NCBI RefSeq assembly: GCF_958295425.1
Contig: NC_081154.1
Location: 18,289,364 to 18,353,363, forward strand
Direction of reading: 5' to 3'
Length of the DNA: 64,000 nucleotides
Source of the DNA: Solea solea
Taxonomy: Eukaryota; Chordata; Actinopteri; Pleuronectiformes; Soleidae
The notes under the pieces were generated by a model. It was given only the letters and a program-made list of their open reading frames with translations, did not search any database and had not been told where the DNA came from. This document shows, piece after piece, positions 1-12,740 of the stretch (position 1 is its first letter; each line of letters starts with the position of its first letter). The translations under genes and the position numbers were made by a program.

Positions 1-235
1 AGGAATGCCAGTTTAAATCAGGGGAGTCCCATGCCCGATATTAAGTTGTTTGTATCAATGTCATATATGTATTTGTCATCAATCCCTTTAATTCATTTCA
101 GTGGTGAGTACAGTATAAACCAGAGAGAAGGGACACAAAACATTTTTTGGTTAACATCATCCCATTCGTTCAGTATTTGGTGTTAACATTGACTTTTTTT
201 ATTTCTCTGTCCCACTTTTCTCTCTCATTGCCCAG
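1..235 (+). other. atxn2l: atxn2l intron (3' part)
   Basis: This stretch precedes the first recognisable atxn2l exon. It ends in a pyrimidine-rich tract and a CAG acceptor at 233-235. No coding similarity is seen. The upstream exons, which should encode the Lsm domain and the start of LsmAD, lie outside the window. Confidence 0.6.
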
Positions 236-3200
236 TGTGCCACTAGAAAGAGGCAACTCCGATGTGTATCGGCAGAGGGAGGCACGCGCAGCTCGCCTGG
301 CCAGTGAGATCGAGTCCAGCCCCCAGTATCGTCATCGTGCCAACCTGGAAAATGATGAGGGCAGAAGCGAGGAAGACAAATTCAGTGCTGTGTTGCGTGA
401 CGGCAGTGATCGGGAGAGGGGTCGCGAGAGTCCACGAGACAGAGACCGTGAAAGGGGACGAGACAGCCCCGGAGCCAGCAACAGGTGAGGGGACACTGAG
501 CATTATTTTAAATCCTGGCCCCCGCTAACCTTAATGCAGGTTGTATTTTTTTTCACCCTCCACAATGACTCCATACATCTTATAGCACTCACCACACAGT
601 GTTTCACACAGGATTTTAGGAGACTGTGGTGGGGGAGGGTCTCTGACCCTCGGGGCTGGGTGTGTGTATCTCTTTAGTGCATTTTGAGACCACTGAATGT
701 AATGTATATTGCTGTATACAAACATAACAGATTGGCAACATCCATAAAAACATTCAAAGACATATCAGGAATATTTCAAATTTCATCTTGGAAAAAAACA
801 ATGACATAAAGTCATTCATTCAATCGTTCATTCATTAATCTTCATGCATATATATTTGTTGATACTTTTGTTGATACCCAGTAAACAGTACATAAGTATA
901 TACAGTAAATAACCAAGTTATTTAAATAGGCATATTCCTCCCTCACGTGATCGGATCATGATCGGTGATCAGTTTATTTAAACTCACTAATCAGTGATCG
1001 GAAATCCTGATCGTGTAAATAGTGTAAAGGCTGTGTTTGATTGTTACTAACGCCTACAGCTTCTTACTAATGAAACACTGGAATTCTGAGCATTTATTGT
1101 TTTTATATAATATTCAAGAGAAATAGCACGAACAGCAGAGGGATGAGAGAGAAGAATAGCACGAACGGCAGAGGGAGAAATAGCGGAAAAGTAGTAGGAA
1201 AGAGCTCAGAGCATTAGACTCGGTTTGGTATGTTATAATTTGACTGGCGCAATGAGATCAGCAACATAGCGTACACTGCTCCGTTATCCAACTTAATAGC
1301 CTACTCTCTGCACTAGGGATGCACTAAGATGCAAATTGTTGGCCGAAACGAAAATTGAAACGCTGAAAGAAATTATTAAGCCAATTCTGTACCTGTAAAT
1401 GCTGGTTAGTTGTTTCTTGTTTATTTAATGAAATGCTTAAATTAAGTGCAGTCGACAAACGTTTATGCTTCTAAGACCATTTTCTGGCATCACATCCTCA
1501 TGGACACTGACAGTAACTGTAACGATGTGGAAAATAAATTCCAGGTGAAACACTCTCTTGACAGGAAGTGATGGGAGTCAAGTCATTTTGTGTTCCACCT
1601 TTAAATCCTATCAAACTCTTAGTATAAGTAGATAGTCTTATCTGTTGAAGAAGATGTTTGATCTGATCAGTTGCTGTTCCCTGATCAAGAACATCATCAC
1701 AAACCAGTCTGTTTTGATAGAACATTTCTTTAATCAATTGTCTGTTGTTTCTGAACGTAAAAAATTGTTCTCTCTCTTCCAGGGAGGGCAAGTACATTCC
1801 ATTACCTCAGCGTCAGAGAGAGATGAACCGGGAGCGTGAGCGAGCTGAGAGAGGTGCTGGTGGGCCTCCACCCCATAACCGTCTGAGTGGAGGTTACCGC
1901 TCTACCCCTCCATCCTCCTCTTCCCCCAGACCCCCGCTGCCCTCTGCTGCAGGGCCACAAACCGGCATCTCCCCATCGGAGAGAAGCAGCCCTCTGTCAG
2001 GGCGAAGTGGGGCCTACGCCCCCCACCATCCCCAGGGAAGCCCCAGCCCGGGCCCCGGCTCTGGTCCCGCAAGCCCGTACACGCCTGCCTCACCCGGTGG
2101 ACCCGCTCCTACGACAACCTCTGCTTCTGCTGCCCTTTCCCCTGGCAGCCCCCCGGCCCCACAAGGACACACAGTCTCTCATTCTCATTCACTCCCACAC
2201 TCACTTACTGATGCAGGCAGGCCTGTTAATGGTGGTAAGTGTGTGAACTTGGGTTGGCATGTTTTTTTTGTTTTTGCTTCAAGGTAGATTTGTGGAAAAA
2301 AAACTATAAGGAGTTTTTTGTGCGTGTGTGTTTTGTAGTCTCTGCTAGAACTTCACCTAAAGCCCAAAGACCGCCACAGTCGAGCAGGTCGGCCCGTACT
2401 CCAAACTCACACACTCAGTCCACAGGTATACGCTACACTCACCTCATCTTGTCAACTGCTCTTGTCACCAGCAAAATTACTGATGGTTTTTCTCTCATGT
2501 CATTTCAGCAACTCGCTCTCCTAAATCAGGCTCTTCCCAGGACACGCCTTATTTAGACACTTCCTCTGTCAGCCTACCTGCCCAGAAGACGCCTGGCCCC
2601 GCTCCTCTCTTCCCTGTAGATGGTACGATCTTCACAGTGAAGGAGAAGCATTGAAGGTGGAGTGTAATGAAGCAGCCCTAATAATCTTACAATTTTTCTC
2701 ATCATTGCAGTGAATGAGATTCTTGGTGCAGCTGCAAAAGAACGTTCAGCTGAGAGTCCCAGCAGCACAGAGGAAAGCAAGAGTAGTAAAGGTTTGTGTC
2801 AACTAGTTTCAGTTGGTGCCAGATAAATACCGGAAACAAATCCACTCATACCCGTCTGTGTGTTATGTGTGTTTTTGCCAGGACGGACTGGAATGAGTTT
2901 CTTAAGAATTTCACATTTCTCATTAACCTTTGTTTCCTCTTTCTCTGCACCAGCACCCTCAGTGCTGCACAGGTCACAGATCGAGGCGCTGAGGAAATTT
3001 GGCAAGGAATTTAGGGTAAGAGTTCAGTTTGCTTTCACTCAAGTGTGAAATGAGGAAATATGTGAGGAATCAAGAGGCCGATCATTAGTTATTGCCATTA
3101 TCTGACAAATCACTCACGCCTTGTGTTTTAATTGTGTCAATTAACAGTAAAAACTGAACAATAAGAACTGCACTTGCACTGCACTAAAGCTTTGGGATGA

Positions 3201-6200
3201 GAAATGAAAAAGAAAAAAATATTTGCCATGGTAAGGGTAGAAGAAACACAGTAGTGTGGTTGTATGAGTGACTGAAACCTGGTACTGACTGCAGTGGCAG
3301 TCTCCTGTGCTGACAACCAGCCTGAGACACAGAGGCTCACTCTCGCTGACACATTTTAGTCATTATCCAAAGGCTCGCGTAATAAAATATACGCAGGCTT
3401 AAATTAATGATATTTTAAGAATATGTTCACCACTTAATCTCGGCTTTAGTCTGCCTCTTTTCATTTGAAACGGAAGTGTGTGGCTTTATAAACGGCATAG
3501 TTTCCTGCATCAAAGTCCATTGAGAAAGTCAGTGATTTTACATCCTGGCACACAGGATTTGTTGATCCACTGCTAGGGTCAACAACAACACCGCTGAGTC
3601 AAATTTGTTTTTTTAGTGACATCAGTGTTTGAAATCGTTTATTGAAGTCACACATACTTGCCAAACAAGACGGCTGTAAGACCAGCAGCTCCCATGTCCC
3701 TAAAAAAACAGATTTTTCTTATGGACTTTGGTGCAGAAGCTGTTCATAAACTTTGATTTTCCTAGTTTTAACCTCAGTGATGAGAAAGGCAGCTGCCTCA
3801 GTGATGTGTCTGCACTTAAACTGGTCTTTTTCCTCCAGCTCCAGCCAAGCGGAGGCAGCTCTAGCTCTCCCAGCTCTCCAGCTGCAGCCACCCCTCCTGC
3901 TGTCAGTGAGGTGTCCCAGCCCGGCTCAGCCAAACCTTCACCCTCAGACGCTCACCCTGCTTCAGACTCTAAACCACAGCCTCTAGCTTCCAACCCCTCT
4001 CAGCCTCAACCTCAGCAGTCACCTGCTCCCGCTGAGGACCTCACCAAGGATACCACAGCTACACCTGGTCCCCCAACAGCTGTCGCCATAGCAGCCGTTT
4101 CAGACAGGCAGTCCCCGGCTGTCCCACAGCCAGCCAGGACTCCAGGAAGTGAGGAGGGCAGGTCTGAGACAGAGGGCGTGGCAGAGTGAGTGTCAAGAAA
4201 GATTAGAGATCTCCTTTTGTTCATTTTTTTTGTCTTTAAGGATTATCCATAACAAAAGAATTTTGATTCATTATATTACCGTGATTGTGAAGTAAAACAT
4301 GGTTTGGGGTGTTTTTAGCATCACAGATCAATGCATAGTTTTCTAAAATCAATATCATCCTATCCTTGTCTTTTTGATTAGTAAATGGATTCTTTCCTTT
4401 TTTTCCCACTTCTAGCCAAGTCAAGAAATCCACCTTAAACCCCAACGCTAAAGAGTTCAACCCTAACAAACCTCAGATGCCTATGGTAAGACACTGCATT
4501 TCTAATGAATCCTTATGCAACAAAACTCTACCCTTGTAGTTTGTGAGTGAACGGGATGAAAAGTGGACACGCCTACATTAGAAGTATGTCCAGGTCACAG
4601 AGAAACAAATGTTTTTTTCAAGCTGTCTCACTGTTTATTTACCACTATATTGGTATTTTTGGTTTCATGCATTTTCTAGCAAAGAGGAATATTTTTATGG
4701 GAAAATAATCATTACAAGCAAGATTGATGTATAGTGTGAAATATTATAATGAATAGCATTCATTGATTTTTCTCGTGTGAAGTGTATGAAAAATGTGTGT
4801 TAGGAAACCCCTGTGGTGTTTCAAATGTGTTCCACTGCGCTTGTGTGCCGTTGCAGACGAAGCCCAACACTGCACCCACTCCACCTCGGCCAACTCCTCC
4901 AAGCCCAGTGGTCCTTCAGCATCCTGGTGGACAGGGGCCTCTCTACACCACTCCCTACCTCTCCTACGTCTCACAGATCCACCCTGTGCAGGTATGTGAA
5001 CGGATGAATCCATTCATGAAGTTCTTGCTCATCAGTTAATGTTTAATCTTGTATTCCCCTCACCTTCAAATAGATCAGCTTTACTCATGTCGACCACTTT
5101 GCCTTTTCTGTTTTTCAGCCTCCACCAATGTACCAGTACACAATGTCTACAGTCAACCAGGGAAAATACCCCAGGACCAAAGGTGAATGCTGTGCTCTAT
5201 GCTCTTAAGTTACCATGTGACAATTAGCTTCTTAATTATTAGAAGCAATGTCACTGCTGGACTGATTAATAAGAATTGTCATCACTGATAAACCTGCTGA
5301 TTGTTTTATCTATAAATCTATTATTAAGTATTGGGAAAAATATGAAACTGTTGATTGTTGTTTCCCAAAAATCAATCAGAATTTTATGTCCTTAAAAAGT
5401 AGCAAAATAAACAATTAAATGATCAAATCAATTAAATGACCAAAATGATGATTCATTTTGTAATCCACCAATAGCAGCAAGTGATTTTATTTTGTTGATG
5501 GCAACATTTGTATAACCTGTGACACCAAAGTGCAATCAATTAAAACATTATTTTTTTAATTTATTATAAAGCCAAATTTGCAGTATGCCTCAGTGGTCTT
5601 AAAAATTTGACACATAGCAACATCCTGTTTAGACCATTTAGTTAAGAAGCAACTCCCATAAAACCCATGTGATTCCATATATAATATTAAAAAAAGAAAA
5701 TAAGCTGTTGCCCTGTGTGTACAAATGTTTTTAATTTTCAGTGTTTGGACTTGACATTGTTGTTGTCATGTTCTGCTTGACCAGGATCAGTCGTGGCTCC
5801 CCGCTCTGACCATGGTACCTCAGCGCCCCCGCTGCTGCAGACTGCAGCCTCAGCGGCTGGAGCTCCACTGGTGGCTTCTCCGTACCCACAGTCCTACCTT
5901 CAGTACAACCCGCAGCAGTACGGCCAGCAGCAGGTCCTCCAGGCCATGACACCTTACCCTGGACAGGTATGATGTCCACACGTGTTTACACTAGCAATAA
6001 AATAGAGCTGACATTTGACGTTTTCATATAAAATATATCTATGTTAAGAAGAAAGTTTTAACCCATTATCAGAACTAATCTGTGTCCACACTTGGTTTAA
6101 ACCATAGGCTGATTTTCTCCTCTGTGGTTGTTTGTTTAGTTCCAAAAACACTTTAAACTCAAAACAACAACGGTTGTGTTACGAGACCAATGATGAGGTG

Positions 6201-8758
6201 AAACTAAAAAGTGTTTAAGGTGTTTTCTCATTCTCACCTGAGAGTGGAGATGTGGTGGATAAGAACCAACCAGGAAGTAAATGCAGGTTTTCAATTTTCC
6301 TCTGGCCAAGCTCTATATTTAAGGCATGCTGGTTTAGTTTTAATATTTTCTTAATTCTTCCCAGGACATGATAGCAGTTTGGCAGTTCTCCAATTTAATA
6401 CTGGTCATCATTTTTATAATATTATTTTCTAATAATTGAATGGGAATTAAAGATATCTCAAGCTACAACAATGGCGAGTCATAATTCAGTTACAGATATC
6501 CATAATTCACAATTCTACAATCATATATTAAGATATGTGTAATGAGAAGAAAAAGTGATGTCATGAAGGTCATTTTTACCAGGAAGAAATGTTTTTATGA
6601 ACATTTGTAATAAATATCCAGACTAGGTTTCATTCAAAATGTATTTATTTTTAAATTGAGTTCCTCTCTTCTCTCCCTTCTCTCCAGCCGATGTACTCCA
6701 TGCTGCAGGGTGGAGCCAGAATGATCAGTCAAGGTGGGGGTCCACATCCCCAAGCCCTGGGGCCGCCAGGAGGCCCCCAGTATGCTACCCAAGGAGATGG
6801 GTCTCAGGGACCTCAGCAGGGCATCTACGGTCAGTGGAGAAATCATTAAAGCGAAGCAGAAAATGCTCCGTGGCATTATTCTCAAGTCCCACTGTTGGTT
6901 AAAGCCTCCAAAAGCAGATGTTTTTGTCATTTCTCTCCAGCTCCACAGTCGTTCTCCCACCACTCTGGTGCAGTACATCAGCCTCAGCCCTCCAGTACTC
7001 CAACAGGCAACCAGCCTCCACAACACACTGCACCAAGCCCTGGACAGGTGAGCTGCAACAACACACACCTGTTGAGGAAGAGTCTATTCCTGATCTGTTG
7101 TTTTATCCTTTTCTCTTCTTGGTTGCCTGCTGACATTCACTTATGCCTTGATATGTGTTTATTTTCAGAACGCTCAGTCAGCTCAACAGCCACAGTCCCT
7201 GTACCACTCGGGTCCTCTGTCAGCACCCACCCCGCCCAACATGCCCCCTGGCCATACGTCTCCACAGGGATCTTACCCCATTCAGGGCTACAGCATCCAC
7301 AGCCACCAGGGCATCCCTCCGTCATACCCCCTGGGACAGATCGCACAGGTATGGATCCACAGAACCGTACGGTTGCCATTCCTTCACGTGAGATTGCACA
7401 TGTCGGCGTCCGTCTCTCTGTTAATATTGGATTGTTTTCACTTTGAAGTTCACATTTTCCTTCAAAAATGAAATAGCGACAGGGTTCTAGCCAGGATTTT
7501 ATTGAAGTGATTTTAGGGCAGACAAAAATGTTTTAGTACAGTTCACTTCTCATTTTTGAAAGTAACTGTGTAGCACCAGAGTAAGAACCCCCTCCCAAAT
7601 TATTTCACACGTTTCTTAATTTGAAAACGTACAATACTGTGATTTCCTTTCCTCCCTCTCTAGGCCATGTCAGGTCCTCACCACTCGGGGAGCCACGGTC
7701 AGCCCCAGTTAGTGATGTTGCAGCCTCCACCACAGCAGGGTCCTGGCTCAGTGCCCCAGCACCCTCAGCATGGACCTCAGCAAGGAGCACACCAGCACTT
7801 CTACATAGGGCATCCACAAGGTAAGTAGATCCAAGGCAACCAACAGCCACCATGACTGTTCACAACAAAACCTGCAATTCCTACTTAGAACCATATCAGT
7901 CCAATGTGGTCTCTGGAACCATGCAGTCATCACTTATAGCCATAACCAGATATAGGGGTCCTGCTTTTTAATCGCCTTAAAACTACAATTTTATTAGGGC
8001 AGAAACAATTACTTGATTAATCGATTACTAAATGAATATATAATAATTGATTCATTTATTTGAGTTTTTTTTTTTTACTAGTAAACAGGTTTTTTTCTGG
8101 TTTCTTTGCTTCATAAAACAAAGAAATCATTAAAAGTCAATCATTATGGTTTGTGGACAAAAACAAGACATTTGAGAACATCATGTTTTCCAAGTTTGAC
8201 AAACACTGATCAATATTTTTCAACATTTTATTGACCAAGCGATGATGCAATTAATCGAGAAAACCATGAGCAGATGAACGGATTATGAAAATAATGGTTA
8301 GTTTCAGCCCTACATCATATCACTGTTTCGTGTCCAATATCACAGCCTTCAGGATCCACCGATGTCAGTCAAGTCATTTTACCTTTTAAACTACAGCACA
8401 TTTGTGCTGATGCGTTTATCGCTGAGAAATAAAACCCACAACACGACTCAGCTAAACTGCTGCTGCTGATTTTTAATTATATTTTTACAGTCCTAGTGGA
8501 GCATGTGACATATATGAATGTATTTGAATAGCAACCTTTCTACCATAATAGCTGAAAAGATGTCATGGAGGATCAGTTTGGATTTGAAGCTTGAGAATAT
8601 TATTTACCAAGACCAACCAATATTCACTTACTCATTAAAATAAAAGTAAGAGAAATAAAGTCTTTCCAAAGTCTCTTTTTTAACTCCACTTTTCGTTGTC
8701 TACCACAGCAATGCAGGTACAAACACACCCTGCTTCCTTCCATCCACCTGGAAACTGA
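236..8758 (+). CDS. atxn2l: Ataxin-2-like protein, 3' two thirds (partial gene, 16 coding exons)
   Basis: Ataxin-2 family proteins are cytoplasmic RNA-binding factors of stress granules and P-bodies that bind poly(A)-binding protein. I place exons at 236-484, 1783-2234, 2339-2425, 2509-2622, 2711-2791, 2954-3015, 3839-4185, 4416-4485, 4857-4991, 5119-5182, 5785-5966, 6688-6829, 6941-7047, 7169-7348, 7664-7820 and 8709-8758. All have AG/GT borders and join without a frame break into about 825 codons plus TGA. The first exon begins VPLERGNSDVY and matches the end of the LsmAD domain (REARAARLASEIESS). EGKYIPLPQR, ALRKFGKEFRLQPS and the ending FHPPGN match ATXN2L, as I remember it, better than ATXN2. 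Exon 4416-4485 holds the PAM2 motif. The C-terminal half is Pro/Gln/His-rich and probably disordered. The N-terminal Lsm domain is outside the window. Reading through the last intron would stop after two codons, a possible alternative end. Confidence 0.93.
940..1345. repeat. Decayed hAT-like DNA transposon remnant in atxn2l intron
   Basis: The intron 485-1782 contains repeated GATCGG/GATCAGTGATCGG motifs at about 950-1015. Near 1315 there is an AGGGATGCAC-type end like those of many fish hAT-derived elements. No transposase reading frame or clean target duplication is visible. Confidence 0.3.
3016..3838 (+). other. atxn2l: atxn2l intron, no recognisable element
   Basis: This 823-bp intron is bounded by GTAAGA and a CCTCCAG acceptor. 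I see no repeat family or conserved exon in it. Confidence 0.5.
4416..4485 (+). other. atxn2l: PAM2 motif exon of atxn2l
   Basis: This 70-bp exon encodes KKSTLNPNAKEFNP, the PAM2 peptide that in ataxin-2 proteins binds the MLLE domain of poly(A)-binding protein. The core residues L, N-A and F that define PAM2 are all present. It supports both the family assignment and the reading frame. Confidence 0.92.
5183..5784 (+). other. atxn2l: atxn2l intron with AT-rich MITE-like remnant
   Basis: The AT-rich segment at about 5230-5480 (GATTAATAAG, AATCAATCAG, AATTAAATGATC) resembles the better-preserved MITE at 7996-8311 but lacks recognisable ends. The next intron, 5967-6687, shows nothing identifiable. 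Confidence 0.3.
7996..8311. mobile_element. Non-autonomous DNA transposon (MITE) in last atxn2l intron
   Basis: The left end AGGGCAGAAACAATTA and the right end read on the other strand, AGGGCTGAAACTAACC, form short terminal inverted repeats. The interior is rich in GATTAATCGATTA-type motifs, which is typical of an abundant fish MITE family. It has no coding capacity. Similar but truncated sequence occurs near 11588-11690 and 14555-14670 within adprh introns. Confidence 0.6.
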
Positions 8759-9405
8759 AGCCCTCCACAGTCTCCACCACCCCAACCCTCCCTACATTGC
8801 TCCCTGGAATGAACCCCAATTACCCCACCTCTTGCTGGATTCAAGGCCCAGACTGAAGCAGGCTGACAGGGACCGTACAGAGAAGACAGCTCGAGTCTCA
8901 CAGCACCTTATTATTCTGCTGTAGTGTTGTTGTTCATCAGCCCCGAGCGAGGAGGATGCGTTTAATGCTAAAGATGACGACGACGGCGGCAGCATCATCA
9001 TCTGACCCCCTGCTACCATCCTGCTCTCCTTTTCACCTTCTTCCCTCTTCAGACAAAGAACGCCTCGCCGGGCAAACGCATCACAGACGAGATAAACAAC
9101 AGCAGACACTTGGAGAAATGTGTGTTTTTACCGTAGTACCATAGAACAAAACACAGACTGTTGCAAGATTCTCACCGGAAAACAGCCAGAAAGGAGGGAT
9201 TTGAAGAGGAGATGGGATTTTTAAAGCAAATCACGTTTTTCTTTTCTTTTTTAAACTTGATCCAGTAGTTATAACCTCCCCTTTGCCCTTCTTCTCTCCT
9301 GTAGGAAAATATAATAATTAATAAAGAAAAATGGACAAGTTGGACAAAAAAAATATTAAAACAACAATGACCAAAAAAATAAAGTTTTCAACTCAACTAC
9401 AAAGC
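8759..9405 (+). other. atxn2l: atxn2l 3' UTR with poly(A) signals
   Basis: The sequence after the TGA lacks coding similarity and contains AATAAA hexamers at 9320-9325 and 9378-9383. The second hexamer probably gives a cleavage site near 9400. The exact 3' end is inferred. Confidence 0.6.
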
Positions 9406-9787
9406 TCTGTTGGTTTAATTCATTGCATCATGTTACAGTCGGACAATAATACATTTAAATTGAACTTCATTAAACATTCGTTGTTATTTCACGCTGACAG
9501 AACAAATGAATGAACTCCCGGGAGACACTTTGTCTGATTATATTCTCATTAAGTTGGATTCGTTCTACTCAGTGGTAAAGCTGTTGTGTTAATTTAAAAC
9601 AGTCACCAGGGGGAGCCCTCGACATATACTGACACATGTTAGGACTTAACGTTAGTGGAACACGACACTTTGAGGTTCAGTGACGACACAAACAGCATCT
9701 CTGTGTCAGTGTCTCTCTCACAGCAACAGGTCAGGACACGTGATGTCCCAGCGCTCAGGGTGACCTCAGGGTGACCTCGGGGTGACC
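9406..9787. other. Short convergent intergenic region / adprh 3' UTR
   Basis: About 380 bp separates the likely atxn2l cleavage site from the adprh stop codon. No TTTATT (AATAAA on the - strand) is obvious here. TTTAAT near 9412 could be a variant signal, in which case the two transcripts would nearly touch or overlap. Confidence 0.4.
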
Positions 9788-9788
9788 T
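9761..9788 (-). promoter_or_regulatory. Three AGGTCA half-sites in DR5 spacing (RARE-like)
   Basis: TGACCT occurs at 9761-9766, 9772-9777 and 9783-9788, each separated by exactly 5 bp. On the - strand this is AGGTCA-N5-AGGTCA-N5-AGGTCA, the textbook DR5 arrangement bound by RAR/RXR. The last half-site touches the adprh stop codon. It could equally be a chance 11-bp tandem repeat. Confidence 0.4.
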
Positions 9789-11271
9789 CAGTGTGACAGG
9801 GCGTAGAGCTGCTCGGCACTGTGCTCCAGTCGCTCCCTGTACTCCAGGTTGGCATAGTTACTTTGGGGAACCCCCTGTGTACCGTAGAGGAGACCCCAGC
9901 AGCAGCAGGCTATCACCGCTGTGCTGTCACTGTCTCCTGAAAGAGAAGAAGAAGAAGGAGATGAACAGCATGACAACAAAACCTGTCATAAATGATGACG
10001 CTTTTATATTATTATTATTATTATAATATATTACTTAATATTATCAGTGAATCAAACCGCTGTTCTACAGTGAGGTTGTGTGATTATTCCAGTATTTGTT
10101 TCTCTTTGATTTAAACTAAATCTGTGTTGTATACAAAGGGCCCCATAAAGGCTTGGTCCGGCCCTGTAGAGTGCCAATGCGAGCAAGACTCTGAACCCCA
10201 TGTTGCTCCTGATGTCTGTGCCGACAGTGTGTGAAAGATGAGTGAACGTGTGAGTGAATGGGTGAACTACAGTGTGAAGCAGCTTTAAGACTAGAGAAGC
10301 GTCATATAACAAACTATTTACCATAACTGTTGGACCCCCACATTAATCAGTTTACACCAATTCATTCTTCTTTGGTGTTTGCTGGGAGTTTTTTTTGTTT
10401 TTTTCTTCCCCACGTCTTAGTTCAGGCTCAGAGTTGTAATTTAACTATGGCGTTATATTTGTGCCACATTAGTGTAGGTGAGATTTTGAGCACAGAAATT
10501 ATATTTTGAAGAGAAATTATACGCCAGCAAAACATAATTTCATTTGAGCAAACAAAAACATATATTCTGTGCTCAATATATGTTTGCAATTATTCATTTT
10601 AACGTGCAGTAATAACCCTCTCACTCAGTTTGACCTGATTTTTCAGCTTCAGAAACTAGAAAATATTCACATGTAAGAAGCTGAAAAATGACAGAAAGTA
10701 GAGAATCTCACATTGTTCCTTCACAAATGTAACGCCGTATGTAACAGGTTTCAATAACCTAAACTTCTCTCTTAATTCACTGTCATTAGCCTGTCACACA
10801 CAGACAGCTGTCGTTCCCGTGTCTGTCCTGCAGACAGTGACAGATGAGCATCAGTTAGAGCTGAGAGCGTCGCTCCATCTGGAGCTTCTCTGAGGAAAAG
10901 TGTCCTGACTCTTAATGCTGCTGAAGGGTTTAGTGTGAGCAGAGAGCGCTGGTTCAAACCTGCTGAGAACCATGACGAGGAGTCACTGAATACTAAATTC
11001 ATCGCCAATTATTTTCACAATACATTCAATTTTTTCTTTTTTTTAACAAAATCAAAAGGTTCTGTTCTTTTTTTTAAGGGCTAGTTCAGGTTTCTTTAAG
11101 TGACACCTAATCAGCACTGATTGTTTTCTTTATAAACACACAGTACACAAAAATGCCGTATAACTGGTGTCGTGTAGTACGAGTTTATGTCAGAGCGACG
11201 GATCATAAGATAACAAACAGGGAGGGAGATAAAGACGACTACTGAACTTAAAACACTTGCTACAGGCTGCT

Positions 11272-11302
<31 letters not shown>

Positions 11303-12639
11303 GAAGATGAATGAGTCGTTCATTGTTGTTCATGTTGGAGCGTGTCGTTCTCTACGACCCCGTTATTAACCTTTATTTTCTCATTTCTAATTAACCTGAC
11401 GTGGGCCAGGTCTGCTGTGGAGAATACACCGTTTCCAAAGTGACTCTAACTTCAGTTTCCTGTCCAACAGCCAGATACAGTCACACATATGAAGTCTGTC
11501 CTTTGTTAAATGGCTACAATCACTTGTTCCTCCACACACACACGCACACGCACACACACCTCTGTAAACCTCAACTAACCCTTTAAATTAGAGCTGAAAC
11601 AATGAATTGATTATTAATTGATTACTAAATTCATGATTCTAAACTAAATCTTCACCATTTTATGGACCAAAAACAAATGATTCATTAACAAAAGAGGAAA
11701 CTTTTCCCTGACAACAGATGATGACGCCACAGAACCTCTGACCTCCATGAAAGCCCGCTCTGCTCATCAGCTCCTCCCAGTCTGATCCCGCCCCCAACAG
11801 AGCGTCCAGGGCAATCATGGGCGCGTCATGGCCGCTGCGTCCCGCCCAGCCCGACAGGCTGAAGCTCTTGTAGGCTTCATCTCTCTCAGCTGGGCCATAG
11901 GACGAGGGCCAGGTCACGGGGCCCAGCCCATGGGAGAGGCCCCTCACATCCAGGTACCTGTGTGTGGAGAACAGAAGTGACGAGACACACACGTGTCTTC
12001 AGTTTGACGACACAGACGCGACGTTGTGCCACGAACATCAACGCTAACGTTTTATTTTGCGTCATCTTGTTGTGACAATAATGAGAGAGGCTGTGTTGTT
12101 GTCACTAGTTGTTGCAACAGCATGTGAAAAAAACGTTAAAAGAACGTTAATCTTGCGATTAAAAAAAAAATTACGCCGTTAATAGCGCGTTTAACTGACA
12201 GTGCTAGTTTTCACTTTTAAGGATTTCAATGAAATGTAAAATATCATCACTAAAACCAAAACCTCGATCATTGAAATTGTTGACACTTGTAACATAACAT
12301 GACTCATAAACTGAGACAGAAACAGACTGTACCACTGCCACTTGTCGCAGAAGTACGCCCAGTCTCTCTGCGTCTCCTCCACAGCGAAACCTCGGCCCTG
12401 GACAAAGACCCTGGCGATGGGACAGGCCTCGTTGAGCAGACCCAGACCCCAGGTGGTGATCGGCCTGCGCTGCACGGCGTAGGCGGTGAACAGGGCCGAC
12501 GCTACGGCTCCCAGGAATCCAGTGGGGTGAGGATGGGTCATCCTTCCTGTCTCCACGGCAACCGCTACCAGAGACAACAGCTGGTCAGGCTTTGGATACC
12601 TGGTGGGGACAAATGATTAAAAGCTTTCTATACATATAC

Positions 12640-12682
<43 letters not shown>

Positions 12683-12687
12683 TATAA

Positions 12688-12740
<53 letters not shown>

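Noticed and set aside
90..112. TTTCAG|TG|GTGAGT at about 94-108, which could look like a two-base micro-exon in the atxn2l intron
   Set aside because: An acceptor and donor two bases apart occur by chance and no frame argument supports inclusion.
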